NCBI GenBank assembly: GCA_005791165.1
Contig: SXXW01000011.1
Location: 62,001 to 126,000, forward strand
Direction of reading: 5' to 3'
Source of the DNA: Cytophagaceae bacterium
GTDB taxonomy: Bacteria > Bacteroidota > Bacteroidia > Cytophagales > Spirosomataceae
DNA length: 64,000 nucleotides
Below, in pieces: positions 1-10,385 of the stretch. Positions within the stretch are counted from its first letter, which is position 1, and every line of letters begins with the position of its first letter. The notes beneath the pieces were generated by a model that searched no databases, was not told the DNA's origin, and saw only the letters and a list, made by a program, of their open reading frames with translations. The position numbers and the translations under genes were made by a program.

Positions 1-1
1 A

Positions 2-907
2 TTTCCAAATAAAAATAAAAAGAAAGGGGACGGAGTTATAAAAACGTTAATAGATTCGTTCCGATATCCTAAAAGTGGCCCCGGTTTAATGTGGGAAACA
101 TGCGTTGAAAAAAGTAAGGCATTAGGGGTCGAAATTTTAATGAATAAGGGAGTAAAAAATATAGAATTAAAGGGAGATTTATGGAGTGTTCATACGTCTA
201 AAAATGAAGTTTTAGATGGTTTTTCTCATGTACTTTCTTCGGCTCCAATGAGGGAATTAATTCCATGTATTATCCCCTCTTTGCCTCAAAAATCGGTGAC
301 TGCTGCCTCTAAATTAGGATACCGTGATTTCCTTACCGTGGTTTTGATTTGTAAGGATGAAGATGCTTTCACGGATAATTGGATTTACATTCATGATCCA
401 AAAGTTAAAGTAGGCCGAGTGCAGAATTTTAAATCATGGAGTCCATATATGGTTCCTGATCCTTCTATGGCATGTTACGGACTTGAATATTTTTGCTTTG
501 AAGGGGATGGTTTGTGGACTAGCTCAAATGAAGATTTGATCGCTTTGGGTAAAAAAGAGATTTCACAAATAGGTTTGACGAATGAGAATTCGGTCATAGA
601 TGGGTATGTCGTACGCCAGCCAAAAGCCTATCCGGTATACGATCATGACTATAAAGAGCATTTGTTAGATATTAGGGAAGGTCTTGAATCTTATCCAGGT
701 TTGTATTTGGTGGGTAGAAATGGGATGCATAAATACAATAACCAAGATCATAGTATGATGACGGCGATGTTAGCCGCTAAAAATATTATCGCAGGCAGTC
801 AATTATACGACGTTTGGGACGTAAATGAGGATGCTGAATACCATGAAGGTGGTGACCGTGGAGCTGAATCAGGCATTGTAGGACGCGCAGTACCTGGAAA
901 AGTTTGA
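2..907 (+). CDS. NAD(P)/FAD-dependent oxidoreductase (protoporphyrinogen oxidase / UDP-galactopyranose mutase-like), 5'-truncated by window edge
   Basis: The frame is open upstream of the listed ATG to the window edge and reads ...SFRYPKSGPGLMWE; C-terminal GLYLVGRNGMHKYNNQDHSMMTAMLAAKNI resembles the FAD-binding end of amine-oxidase-like flavoproteins. Confidence 0.75.
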   Translation, partial: FPNKNKKKGDGVIKTLIDSFRYPKSGPGLMWETCVEKSKALGVEILMNKGVKNIELKGDLWSVHTSKNEVLDGFSHVLSSAPMRELIPCIIPSLPQKSVTAASKLGYRDFLTVVLICKDEDAFTDNWIYIHDPKVKVGRVQNFKSWSPYMVPDPSMACYGLEYFCFEGDGLWTSSNEDLIALGKKEISQIGLTNENSVIDGYVVRQPKAYPVYDHDYKEHLLDIREGLESYPGLYLVGRNGMHKYNNQDHSMMTAMLAAKNIIAGSQLYDVWDVNEDAEYHEGGDRGAESGIVGRAVPGKV

Positions 908-908
908 T

Positions 909-2168
909 TTAACTTTCGAATGAAATCTTAACTTTCGTGCTTCTAAATTGAATATACGCAATCCAGAAAAGTAAAATAGGCACGGAAATAGTGAGTTGTC
1001 TTGGCAATGCAGAAATCAGCGAAGACAAGGCTAAATAGGCTAAAATAAAGAGGGCCAAAAAGTTAATTTCAAGGGGACATTTTCTGAAATTCAACGCCCA
1101 CAAATACAGCGATAATATAAAAAAAGTGAGCAAAATCGCATTGGGTACGAATCGCAATAATCCTCTTTCCGTGTGAGAAAAACCTGTTTGCGGAAAGTTA
1201 AACCATAATCTTCCTTGGTTTGTGAACCAATTTCTTAAGTACTTTATTGGGTGTTTTTTGATATTTTCAATCCCCTTTTTTTTGTAAGCATCATCGCTCT
1301 CAACGCCTTTCAGGGTTAAAAAATAGGTAAAATCACTTAAATGGTTTTTATATAAAGTAGGGCCACCCACTTCTTGGCCATTAAATAATGTTTCTGGAAA
1401 CCAGTCGCCAAATTCATTTTCATACGGGGTGCTCATCCAATAAAGATTCATTCCCCCGCTATTCCCCCAGTAAAATACTCTACCGGTTAAATTATAGGTA
1501 TAGGCTAGATATGGCGTGACTATTGCAAAGGCAATACCTAGCGCAATGAGTAAACTTTTTATCTTAGGTTTCGCGATATTTTTGATTCGAAAAAATAGGA
1601 ATACCGAGGCCCAGAAAATAATCATGATTAATAAAATATAGCCGAAGATGAACTTTGTCAGAACGATTAGCCCTATCACGACACCTGATATATATAAATA
1701 ATTTTTATTGCCTTTCGTGTAATACGAGGTTATTGTCAACAACAAAGAACTCATTAAAAATGAGGTAAATGGCTCGGTCAAAATGGATGGAATTTCTTGG
1801 TATCCCAAATAGTACAAGCCCCAAGCTAAAGATGCTGTTAAGGCTACTTTGGTATTGGTATATGCTTTGATGGATTTAAATAAAAAAACGATACTCATGT
1901 ATTGCATGAGCGCATTCGCTAAAGGGATTGTGATTAATGGGAATTTAAAATATAAGAATGGCACTAAAAAAAGGGGGTATCCAGGACCATTCCAAAGAAA
2001 CACGAAATTTTTTGGGGAGTAGAATCCTTGTAAAAGATTTTGGGCATACATGATGTACCTGCTTTCATCACCCTCCATTTTATCGGAATGTAACTTCAAA
2101 ACCAATAAGATGAAAATGGCTAAAAACGGACTAAATACCAACCAAGGATTCCCAAATTTCAACTTCAT
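909..2168 (-). CDS. Polytopic membrane protein, GT39/ArnT-like glycosyltransferase (GT-C fold)
   Basis: Many hydrophobic segments; N-terminal acidic loop DKMEGDESRYIMYAQNLLQG and WNGPGYPLFLVPF are typical of GT39-like proteins. Confidence 0.6.
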   Translation of the reverse strand: MKLKFGNPWLVFSPFLAIFILLVLKLHSDKMEGDESRYIMYAQNLLQGFYSPKNFVFLWNGPGYPLFLVPFLYFKFPLITIPLANALMQYMSIVFLFKSIKAYTNTKVALTASLAWGLYYLGYQEIPSILTEPFTSFLMSSLLLTITSYYTKGNKNYLYISGVVIGLIVLTKFIFGYILLIMIIFWASVFLFFRIKNIAKPKIKSLLIALGIAFAIVTPYLAYTYNLTGRVFYWGNSGGMNLYWMSTPYENEFGDWFPETLFNGQEVGGPTLYKNHLSDFTYFLTLKGVESDDAYKKKGIENIKKHPIKYLRNWFTNQGRLWFNFPQTGFSHTERGLLRFVPNAILLTFFILSLYLWALNFRKCPLEINFLALFILAYLALSSLISALPRQLTISVPILLFWIAYIQFRSTKVKISFES

Positions 2169-2188
2169 TTTGTATTGCTTTTTATTAA

Positions 2189-3733
2189 TTATTTCAACTC
2201 AATCACCATATCAATTTCTACCGCAACATTATTTGGCAATACATTCACGCCGATAGCCGAACGGGTGTGCCGGCCACGTTCCCCAAATATTTCGACCATC
2301 AGATTCGAGAAACCATTCATAACGCTAGGCTGTTGGGTAAAATTAGATTCTGAATTCACAAATCCATTGACTTTTACAATTCTTTTCACCCGATTTAAAT
2401 CACCAATGTTTGCCTTTAGGGTTGATAGTAAATTAATGCCCACGAGTCTAGCCGCTGCTTGACCCTGCTCGACACTTAGCTCTTTTCCTAATTTGCCTAC
2501 TACTTGGCCCCCCTCTGGCTTGTCTGGAATATGCCCAGATAAATACACCATATTTCCTGAAATCACACATTTTATGTAATTAGCCATGGGAGTGGTGGGC
2601 GCTTTCAATCCTATTTTTAACGTTTTTATTTGTGCTTCTGCATCTATTTCTTTTTCAATGAAATGCAGGCTGACAGGTGCCTGCACCATAATGTCTTGGT
2701 GCGTATTTGTTAATTCACCTGTTTGATCGTTAAAGACATAGACTTCCACTTTGTGATCATCTTGACTAGCCACATATACAAAATGACCTGTCGGGTCAAA
2801 ATTAAAGTTTCTAGGTTTGCGCGCGACCGTCAGATGTTTAACTTTCTTTAAAAGGCCATCGGCTTGCACGGCGAAAATAGTTAACTCATTCGAGCTTATC
2901 CGATTAGAACTAATCAACCACTTTTCATTCGGAGAAAGGTGAATATCAGCGCTTCCTTTATCAGGTGATTTTGCCGTATCTGCATCCAATGTTTGAATTA
3001 AATTTAATTGATTGTTGCTCACTTTAAATACGTCGACCTGCCCCTTCAACTCGGTAATCAAATAGGCGTTGCTGCCAGCTTTATTGAAAATTAAATGGCG
3101 AGGACCTTGGCCTGCCGGCACGGTTGTTGCCGTAAATTTTTCTTCCAGCGTTCCATCCGCAAAAATTTTATGTTGGTATATTTTATCCGTACCCAAATCA
3201 TTTACAAACAAGTAATTTTGATCGGGCGAAAGGATCGCCATGTGAGCATGTGGTTGTTTTTGGCGGCTAGGGTGAATGCTTGATCCTGTATATTGAATGA
3301 GCTGACTAATGGGTGAAATGCGTCCCTCAAATGTTTTAAAAACACTTAAACTTCCTCCGGAATAATTGGCCGCATACAAAGTTTTGCTCGCCTCCCGGTA
3401 TAAAACATAACATGGGCCTGGACTAACGGTTAAGCTTGAACTTAATTTTTCAAATTGGCCCTTTGCATTTTTTACATAGGAACTAATGGCCGACTTCCCT
3501 CCGGCTTCTTCTGTGATCGAAAATAAATATTGACCATCCGCGGAAATTTGTTGGAAGGATGCTGCGGGGGCTTGCAAATCGTAGGCTTTTCTTGATTTGC
3601 CACTTTGAAGGCTGATGTCAAATACTTCAATGCCTGGATTTCCAGTCTGTGTGTAGGAGCCTACTACGAGTTGGTGTGTCAAAGAATCTGCTGGTGCAAA
3701 ACTTAATAAGCTAAGGGCGATCGTTAAAAACAT
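2189..3733 (-). CDS. Lactonase-family beta-propeller (YbhE/Pgl-like) fused to a C-terminal RidA/YjgF domain
   Basis: N-terminal HQLVVGSYTQTGNPGIEVF..., HPSRQKQPHAHMAILSPDQNYLFVNDLGTDKI and GQGPRHLIFN lactonase motifs; C-terminal MVYLSGHIPD...AARLVGINLLSTLKANIGDLNRVKRIVKVNGFVNS...RSAIGVNVLPNNVAVEIDMVIEL RidA motif in a single ORF. Confidence 0.85.
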   Translation of the reverse strand: MFLTIALSLLSFAPADSLTHQLVVGSYTQTGNPGIEVFDISLQSGKSRKAYDLQAPAASFQQISADGQYLFSITEEAGGKSAISSYVKNAKGQFEKLSSSLTVSPGPCYVLYREASKTLYAANYSGGSLSVFKTFEGRISPISQLIQYTGSSIHPSRQKQPHAHMAILSPDQNYLFVNDLGTDKIYQHKIFADGTLEEKFTATTVPAGQGPRHLIFNKAGSNAYLITELKGQVDVFKVSNNQLNLIQTLDADTAKSPDKGSADIHLSPNEKWLISSNRISSNELTIFAVQADGLLKKVKHLTVARKPRNFNFDPTGHFVYVASQDDHKVEVYVFNDQTGELTNTHQDIMVQAPVSLHFIEKEIDAEAQIKTLKIGLKAPTTPMANYIKCVISGNMVYLSGHIPDKPEGGQVVGKLGKELSVEQGQAAARLVGINLLSTLKANIGDLNRVKRIVKVNGFVNSESNFTQQPSVMNGFSNLMVEIFGERGRHTRSAIGVNVLPNNVAVEIDMVIELK

Positions 3734-3776
3734 TTTTATATAGGTTTAGATAGACCAAATTATTAAAATTTTTCAA

Positions 3777-6700
3777 TTAAACCCGTGGTGGGATCAACTT
3801 ATAAACCACGGGAGTTATTATGCGGGATAAAAGTGTGGACGAAATAAGTCCGCCAATCATCACAATGGCCAGTGGAGAAATCAATGGATTAGTCGAAATC
3901 GCGATCGGAATTAAACCGCCTATAGCGGTAAATGTCGTTAAGATAATGGGTAGAAATCGAACCTCTCCAGCTTCGCGAATGGCTTCTTCCATGGGCATTC
4001 CTTCTCTTCTTAATTGGTTCGTAAAGTCGACCAACAAAATGGTATTTTTTACCTCAATTCCGGCGAGGGCAATCATGCCGATCGTTGCAACAAACGACAT
4101 AGAATTTCCAGTAAAATAGAGCGCCAATAATGCCCCTACAATGCCTAATGGGATGACGGAAAGAACAATTAGCGTACTTTTAAATGTCCCAAATTCTAGG
4201 ATTAAAACCGCTATAAATGTAAAAATCGTGACTAAAATGATGGTGCCAAATCCCCCAAAGGAGTCATTTCTACTTTCCACTTCTCCCCCCATTTGGAAGC
4301 GATATCCCTGGGGTAAATTAATCTGTTTTAATGAGGACTCCACCTCGGTGATGACATCAGAATTTAGATATCCTTTTTTGACAAACGAGCCGACGGAAAC
4401 CGAGCGTGATTTATTGAAATGATTTATGCTTTGCGGGGATGTTTCTAATTTCAAATGGGCAACTTGTGACAAGGGGATAGCAGTTCCCTGAACATTATTG
4501 ACATATAAATCATCAAAAACGCGAAGATCGGGTTGATTTGAATGGGGTTTAGAAACCTGAATGGTAAACTCATTTCCATCGTCATCCGTCATTTTTCCTA
4601 AGTCAAAACCTGAAATAACCATCCGAACCATTCGATCGATACTGACGGTTGGGATACCCAGCATACTCGCTTTTTCTTTGTCAATTTCAACGCGAATATC
4701 TGATTTTAGATTTTTTAGTGGGTTATTGATGTAAATACTTGCCTTATTTTTAGCGAGTAAATTTTCGACCTTAATGGCTAATATTCGTAGGGTATCTATA
4801 TTTTTTCCTAAAATACGAACCTCAACTGGCGCGACGACAGGCGGTCCTTGCTCAAAGTTCTTCACCTCAACCTTCGCACCTGGATACGGGGTCCATTTGT
4901 TTCTAAGTTGGTCTATGATTTCAATTTTCCGATCGACCCCCGTCCCTTCTTTTAACTGCACAAATAAACCAGCATAGTCACTGCGCTCATTTAATGGTAT
5001 AACATTATAATAAATTCTTGGGTTACCTTTTCCCACGTTGGCCGATACATATTGAACTTCAGGGATCAACTTTAGCTCTTTTTCAATCTTTTTGCAAATG
5101 GAATCCGTATAGGCAATATTGGACTGCATGGGACTAAAAATATTCACTAAAAATTGAGGCTTTTCCGAGGACGGGAAAAGACTAAAACCTAGGATTGGGA
5201 ATAGCTGCAGGGAGGTAATAAAAATACCTAGCGCAATCAAAAGCGTGATGACCGGTTTTTTAATGGCGACGTCCAGCAATTTGGAATAACTCCCTGATAT
5301 GAGTTTTTTGATGACTCTTAAAAAAATGTTTCCATCTGGATGGCCCTCATGTTTTTTTAAGATTCTACTGGATAAAAATGGAACGACCGTTAGTGAAACT
5401 AATAGGGATGCCAAAATAGAGGAAATAACCGCCATTGGTAGACTTCTGATAAAATCTCCGGAGGAATCAGGGAGGAATACGAGGGGCATGAAGGCGACAA
5501 TTAATGTAATGGTGCAGCCTAAAACCGCCATGCCAATTTGGTTTGTGGCCTTTAAAGTAGCTTCTAACCTTGAATGGCCTTCACGCATCCAGCGTTCGAT
5601 ATTTTCAACAACCACTATACTGTCATCGACCAACAATCCTAAGGCGACCACAAAACCCACAATACTTAATTGGTTTAGGCTATAGCCCAATAAATTTAAC
5701 ATGATAATTCCAATCGCAAGGGATAGTGGAATGGAGATCATCACGACCAATGAAGCCCGCAATCCCAAAGGAAGAAGCGTTATTGCAACGAGGAATATGG
5801 CAATCATAAAGTCTTTAAACAAGCCACTTAAGCGTTCATTCACGTTGTATGCTTGATCAAAATGCACAACCAAATCGATGTTGGAAGGTAAGGTTTTTTT
5901 GAAATTATCAATGATGGGAAGGTATTCCTTTTGTGTATTGGCGATGTTTTCATTGCCCTTTAACGCGGCAGATACAAACACGCAACGGTTTCCATTGAGC
6001 CGAGTAACATGCTTGTTAGCTCCGTAGCTAAAATAGACGGAAGCCACATCTTTCAACAACACATTTTTTCCTTGATATGCGAAAACAACGGTATTTTTAA
6101 TTTCGTCAATGTTCCGATATTGCCCACTCGTTTTGATGTTAAACGATTTGTTATTTTCCACTAAATTCCCTCCTGGAATATTCGCTATCTCACTTTGAAT
6201 GGCTTGAAATACCCGCTCCGTCGAAATCATCATTTGTGCCATTTTTTCGATATTCAAATCTACTTTGACAAATTGATCAGGCAAACCAGCTATTTCGATT
6301 TTCTTTAGGCCTGTGACTTTTTCCAAATCTTCCTGCAATTGCTCAGAATAGATTTTTAATTTATCCTGTGATGCATTGTTTGACACGAGCGCCATTTGTA
6401 AAATGTTCGTACCTGTGGGAGTGACTTTTTGCAAGTCAATTTTCACGATATCTTTGGGCAACTCATCACTCAAACTGTTAATCTCTCGAACCAGCTCGCT
6501 ATATTTTTCATCCACATCCTCGCTATAATTGCAGTAAATAGCCATAATCACCACTCCGTCCGAGACTGTGGTATTGATGCGTTTTATATCTTCTAATTCA
6601 AACAATTTCTTCTCAATGGGCTTGACCACCATTTCTTCCAAATCTTCTGGACTTGTTCCAGGATAAACGACGATCAAAGGAAATTGCGGCGCATTCATTT

Positions 6701-6815
6701 CAGGATCTTCCGCGCGTGGCATCGTCAGGACCGTCGTGATACCTACCACCACAATCATTAAGAATATGATGAGGGTAAATTGATAATTTTTTACGGCGTA
6801 ATTTGATATTTTCAT
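3777..6815 (-). CDS. Efflux RND transporter permease subunit (HAE/AcrB-like)
   Basis: 1012 aa with RND motifs, e.g. VVALGLLVDDSIVVVENIERWMREG and TIGMIALAGIEVKNTILLVDF. Confidence 0.93.
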   Translation of the reverse strand: MKISNYAVKNYQFTLIIFLMIVVVGITTVLTMPRAEDPEMNAPQFPLIVVYPGTSPEDLEEMVVKPIEKKLFELEDIKRINTTVSDGVVIMAIYCNYSEDVDEKYSELVREINSLSDELPKDIVKIDLQKVTPTGTNILQMALVSNNASQDKLKIYSEQLQEDLEKVTGLKKIEIAGLPDQFVKVDLNIEKMAQMMISTERVFQAIQSEIANIPGGNLVENNKSFNIKTSGQYRNIDEIKNTVVFAYQGKNVLLKDVASVYFSYGANKHVTRLNGNRCVFVSAALKGNENIANTQKEYLPIIDNFKKTLPSNIDLVVHFDQAYNVNERLSGLFKDFMIAIFLVAITLLPLGLRASLVVMISIPLSLAIGIIMLNLLGYSLNQLSIVGFVVALGLLVDDSIVVVENIERWMREGHSRLEATLKATNQIGMAVLGCTITLIVAFMPLVFLPDSSGDFIRSLPMAVISSILASLLVSLTVVPFLSSRILKKHEGHPDGNIFLRVIKKLISGSYSKLLDVAIKKPVITLLIALGIFITSLQLFPILGFSLFPSSEKPQFLVNIFSPMQSNIAYTDSICKKIEKELKLIPEVQYVSANVGKGNPRIYYNVIPLNERSDYAGLFVQLKEGTGVDRKIEIIDQLRNKWTPYPGAKVEVKNFEQGPPVVAPVEVRILGKNIDTLRILAIKVENLLAKNKASIYINNPLKNLKSDIRVEIDKEKASMLGIPTVSIDRMVRMVISGFDLGKMTDDDGNEFTIQVSKPHSNQPDLRVFDDLYVNNVQGTAIPLSQVAHLKLETSPQSINHFNKSRSVSVGSFVKKGYLNSDVITEVESSLKQINLPQGYRFQMGGEVESRNDSFGGFGTIILVTIFTFIAVLILEFGTFKSTLIVLSVIPLGIVGALLALYFTGNSMSFVATIGMIALAGIEVKNTILLVDFTNQLRREGMPMEEAIREAGEVRFLPIILTTFTAIGGLIPIAISTNPLISPLAIVMIGGLISSTLLSRIITPVVYKLIPPRV

Positions 6816-6820
6816 GCTAC

Positions 6821-7876
6821 TTAGCGAATTATTTTAATGGCTGATCCGTCATTTAAATAGGCATTTCCACTGGTAATGATTCCTTTTACGTCCTCTAGAC
6901 CCTGAGTTACATATACTTTTCCATGTGCCATACCACTGATTTTTACTTGTATTTTTTCAGCTGTTTTTTCATCTTTTGTGATGAATATAAATCCTTCATT
7001 CTCATTCCCTTCTACCACTGCGTCAAATGGAATAACCCAAGCATTTGTTTTTTTCTTAGGCTGGATATTCGCTTTTCCAAAGATCCCTAAAGCAATCTTT
7101 TTGGCAGGGATTCCATTTGTTTTTAACGTAACCCATAAGGTGCCCGTAATGGGATCCACCCCTTCTGATTTTGCCCGAATCGTAGCAGAGAAATTTTGAT
7201 CTTTTTCGGTGTCAATGGTCACGGTGGCTTGATCGCCAATAGAAACGGACGCCCAGTCTTGGTCGCTTAGGCCAACTTTCAACACCCAATTATTTGTAGC
7301 GCCATTGACCATGAGGATGGGTGTTCCAGGGCCCACAACCTGGCCATCATTGGCTAATTTTTTTAATACATATCCAGATTTTAAGGCCCTGATTTCGGCA
7401 TAATTCTGATTGAATTTTAATACTGAGATTTGTTGCTTTGCCACATCCAAAGCCGTTTTGCTGTTTTGGAATTGTTCTAAGGTTGCCACACTGTCTTTGT
7501 ATAAATTGCCTGCACGCTTAAAATCGCGTTCAGCTTTTTCAACCCCAATCTGTGCTTGTTGGACTTGTGATTTGATTTCAGTCAAGTTTAGCGTGGCTAG
7601 CAATTGGCCCGCTTTGATCGCATCTCCTTCTTTAACCAAAATATTCTGAATAATACCCCCAATTTTAAATCCTAAATAGGTCTCATCTTCCGTCGTAAAA
7701 ATACCCGAAGCATGAATAGACTGACCCACCGCTTCTTGGTTTATTGGAATGATTTTGACCGGAATAATTTCGGAGTCATTTGTGCGTTCTTCCACTTTTT
7801 TCTTAGCACAGGCGGATAGGAAAAAGATCAAAACAAAGCTTGAAAAAAGGTATTTTATCAGATTCATATTAGTCAT
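6821..7876 (-). CDS. Efflux RND transporter periplasmic adaptor subunit (lipoprotein)
   Basis: Lipobox FLSACAKKK; biotinyl-lipoyl-like GDAIKAGQLLATLN; adjacent to RND permease. Confidence 0.9.
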   Translation of the reverse strand: MTNMNLIKYLFSSFVLIFFLSACAKKKVEERTNDSEIIPVKIIPINQEAVGQSIHASGIFTTEDETYLGFKIGGIIQNILVKEGDAIKAGQLLATLNLTEIKSQVQQAQIGVEKAERDFKRAGNLYKDSVATLEQFQNSKTALDVAKQQISVLKFNQNYAEIRALKSGYVLKKLANDGQVVGPGTPILMVNGATNNWVLKVGLSDQDWASVSIGDQATVTIDTEKDQNFSATIRAKSEGVDPITGTLWVTLKTNGIPAKKIALGIFGKANIQPKKKTNAWVIPFDAVVEGNENEGFIFITKDEKTAEKIQVKISGMAHGKVYVTQGLEDVKGIITSGNAYLNDGSAIKIIR

Positions 7877-9224
7877 TTTTTAAAGGATAGGTGGCCGCTT
7901 CACGTTCTACTTGGGCTGCGGCGATTAATATTTTAAATTGATTTATATTCAATAATAAATGGGCATTGGTCCATTGACTTCTCGCATCTAACGTTTCTAT
8001 ATACGTATTTACCCCTTCTTTATACCCTTTGTCTATCAGCTTTTGATAGGTATTCGCTACGTCGATTTGCTTCTGACTTGCTCGGAAAGCAACCCATGTT
8101 TGTGTTAGGTTTTGTTGTGCGATTTGAAGGGCGAGATTGACTTTCTTGCTAGTTAGGTCAAGTGATTTTTTAGCCATGTCAACATCCATCGCCGACTGCT
8201 TTATTTTGTTTAAATTTCGTTTGCCTGAAAAGATGGGGATGTCTACTTGCATGCCCAATAAATAGTATGCCGATTTCTGATTAAAATCCCAATTGGACGA
8301 TTGCGAACCTAAGTTTAAATAGCCGTTTAATTTAGGTAAATAAAAACCTTCATTCATTTTTACGACCGACTGCTGTAACGAAATGGCTTGTTTCAGCATG
8401 CTCAATTCTTCTCTTTGATCTACCTCTCCGACTAGCGATTTTTTCAAAATATCTAACGCTTCCTGCTCATTGTAATTGGTTTTAATCTCCGATAATAATT
8501 CTCGATTTAAAAGAAAATTGAAATACATTTTGGCAGATTCTGCTTGTTTTTCTGCTTCGGATAATTGGTAACCCAACTGTGCAATTTCATTTTCCGATCT
8601 AAGAATATAGGCGGGTAAACCTTTGCCATTGGCCAATAATTTCTCATTTATTTTTTTGCCCTCTTGGGCCAAAAGCAATCCATTTTGGTAGATCCCAATC
8701 GCCTTATGGGACATCAAATAATTTAAATAAGCGACTTTAATGTTTTTGGCTAACTCTCTTTTATATATCTGAATATCCGCCTTTTGAATGCCCAATGTTT
8801 GACTCTGGATTTCTTTGTTGATCGAGATGTCCCGATTGTAAATGGGCATGACAGTGGTCAATTTAACATCATAGAAATTTCGAGGAAAGAAGTTCGTTTC
8901 TACATTACTAATTTGAGGAAATGCAGTGCTTTTTGTCAACTGGTTTAACGTGGCATATACCGGATTAAGCATATCGCCTACCGGAAATGAAATGCTTCGA
9001 CCGCCTTCACCTGTTTGATATCCGCCTTGAAAAGCAAGCGTCGGCTGATATAGACTTTGGGCAGATTGTAAAGATAAAAGGGCCTTTTCCGCCGATATAG
9101 ATTTTTGTTGGAGTACGATATTTTGCTGAAAACCCATTTCGATGTATTCATCCAAAATGGATTTTTGGCCCATGACCCATGCAAATGGAAATAGCAAAAA
9201 CAATAAGGGTAACAGTAACTTCAT
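7869..9224 (-). CDS. TolC-family outer membrane efflux protein
   Basis: Signal peptide; coiled-coil hairpin repeats; position in RND operon; 8-bp overlap with the adaptor gene. Confidence 0.9.
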   Translation of the reverse strand: MKLLLPLLFLLFPFAWVMGQKSILDEYIEMGFQQNIVLQQKSISAEKALLSLQSAQSLYQPTLAFQGGYQTGEGGRSISFPVGDMLNPVYATLNQLTKSTAFPQISNVETNFFPRNFYDVKLTTVMPIYNRDISINKEIQSQTLGIQKADIQIYKRELAKNIKVAYLNYLMSHKAIGIYQNGLLLAQEGKKINEKLLANGKGLPAYILRSENEIAQLGYQLSEAEKQAESAKMYFNFLLNRELLSEIKTNYNEQEALDILKKSLVGEVDQREELSMLKQAISLQQSVVKMNEGFYLPKLNGYLNLGSQSSNWDFNQKSAYYLLGMQVDIPIFSGKRNLNKIKQSAMDVDMAKKSLDLTSKKVNLALQIAQQNLTQTWVAFRASQKQIDVANTYQKLIDKGYKEGVNTYIETLDARSQWTNAHLLLNINQFKILIAAAQVEREAATYPLKND

Positions 9225-9228
9225 TTTC

Positions 9229-9849
9229 TTAGGCTTTTTTCAGTGTATTAATCATCCAACGAATCGACTCATGCATGGATTGTACCACCTTGTCGGGTTC
9301 TACTAATCGCTCTAGTCGTTGGCGTATCGCTAACGAAACCAGACCATGGGCAACCGCCCATACGGCCATGGATATTGTGGCCACGTCGCCTGATTGAATT
9401 AATTTCTTATCCATGCATTCTTGAATAATTAGTTTTAAAGTTTCTAGGGCGATATCTCCGTTGGGCCAATAACCCACATTTTGCTCCCTAACCGTTTTCA
9501 TGGGAGCATTTTGAATGAACATTAAATCATAATATTCTGGATTTTCTAGACCAAAATTGATGTAATTTTCACCCAATAAATAAAGTCGGTCAATCGGATT
9601 TTCAATTTGAATCAGCGCCAAATTAGACGCGATCATTCGCTCGAATCCCATCTCACAGAGATGAAATAAGATTTCGTTTTTATCCTTAAAATAAATGTAA
9701 AGGGTAGTCGGGCTATACTCAATGAGATCTGCAATTTTCCGAATGGATACGTTTTCAAAACCCTCCTTGACAAATAACTGCATGGAAGCTTCCAAAATCA
9801 TTTTCCTGATTTCTTCCCTTTGCTTCTCCTTTCTTTCTAAAATCCCCAT
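9229..9849 (-). CDS. TetR/AcrR family transcriptional regulator
   Basis: N-terminal HTH: REEIRKMILEASMQLFVKEGFENVSIRKIADLIEYSPTTLYIYFKDKNEILF. Confidence 0.95.
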   Translation of the reverse strand: MGILERKEKQREEIRKMILEASMQLFVKEGFENVSIRKIADLIEYSPTTLYIYFKDKNEILFHLCEMGFERMIASNLALIQIENPIDRLYLLGENYINFGLENPEYYDLMFIQNAPMKTVREQNVGYWPNGDIALETLKLIIQECMDKKLIQSGDVATISMAVWAVAHGLVSLAIRQRLERLVEPDKVVQSMHESIRWMINTLKKA

Positions 9850-9866
9850 CGCTTTTATTTACATTG

Positions 9867-9889
9867 CAAAAATAATGAACAGTGTTAAT
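9867..9889 (-). promoter_or_regulatory. Candidate -7 box (TATTTTTG on minus strand, 9867-9874) abutting an imperfect palindrome ATGAACAgTGTTaAT (9875-9889): putative tetR-RND promoter/operator
   Basis: Minus-strand TATTTTTG matches the Bacteroidota -7 consensus TAnnTTTG about 18 bp upstream of the TetR start; the adjacent palindrome has one mismatched pair. Confidence 0.45.
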
Positions 9890-10064
9890 AAATTGCGTAA
9901 AATTAAAAAAAATTATATTTTCTTTTCGGCTACAAATGGAGATATTTTGCGCCTTTTTGATGATTAGGTACAAGAAATGACAGAGTAAATTCCTTTTTTT
10001 TATAAAATGCAGCGTAGAAGAAATTTTGATTCAATTCCGCTAAAATAGTAGATATAATAAACAA

Positions 10065-10385
10065 ATGATTAGTACAACTCAATCTCAATTGTGGGAATCA
10101 GGGCTATTTTTTAATCCCAATCCCGGGAAAATATATTTTTTGCCCACGCGAATAGATGATTCTAAAGCCTGGATTTTACCAGCTAATTTTTTTATTCATT
10201 CACAGGACTGGACCATTGTATTTGAAAATAAAGAAGTACGTATTTATCTCAATATGGAATTGGGCAGTAATATTTGCTTGTATAAGAAAATGAGTGGCTC
10301 TGAAATAAAAATTTTTGAAAAGGATTGGCTAGATTTTCAATCTTCTACTCAGGAGGCGTTTGATTTAAGAGGCTTCGACTTTTAA
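10065..10385 (+). CDS. Hypothetical protein (106 aa)
   Basis: Complete ORF with no overlapping alternative; no recognised family. Confidence 0.6.
   Translation: MISTTQSQLWESGLFFNPNPGKIYFLPTRIDDSKAWILPANFFIHSQDWTIVFENKEVRIYLNMELGSNICLYKKMSGSEIKIFEKDWLDFQSSTQEAFDLRGFDF

Noticed and set aside
2050-2462. Two plus-strand ORFs (68 and 95 aa) across the 909-2168 / 2189-3733 junction
   Set aside because: Fully antisense to two supported minus-strand genes.
5299-5685. 128-aa plus-strand ORF within the HAE-RND gene
   Set aside because: Antisense shadow; no independent start signals or domain.
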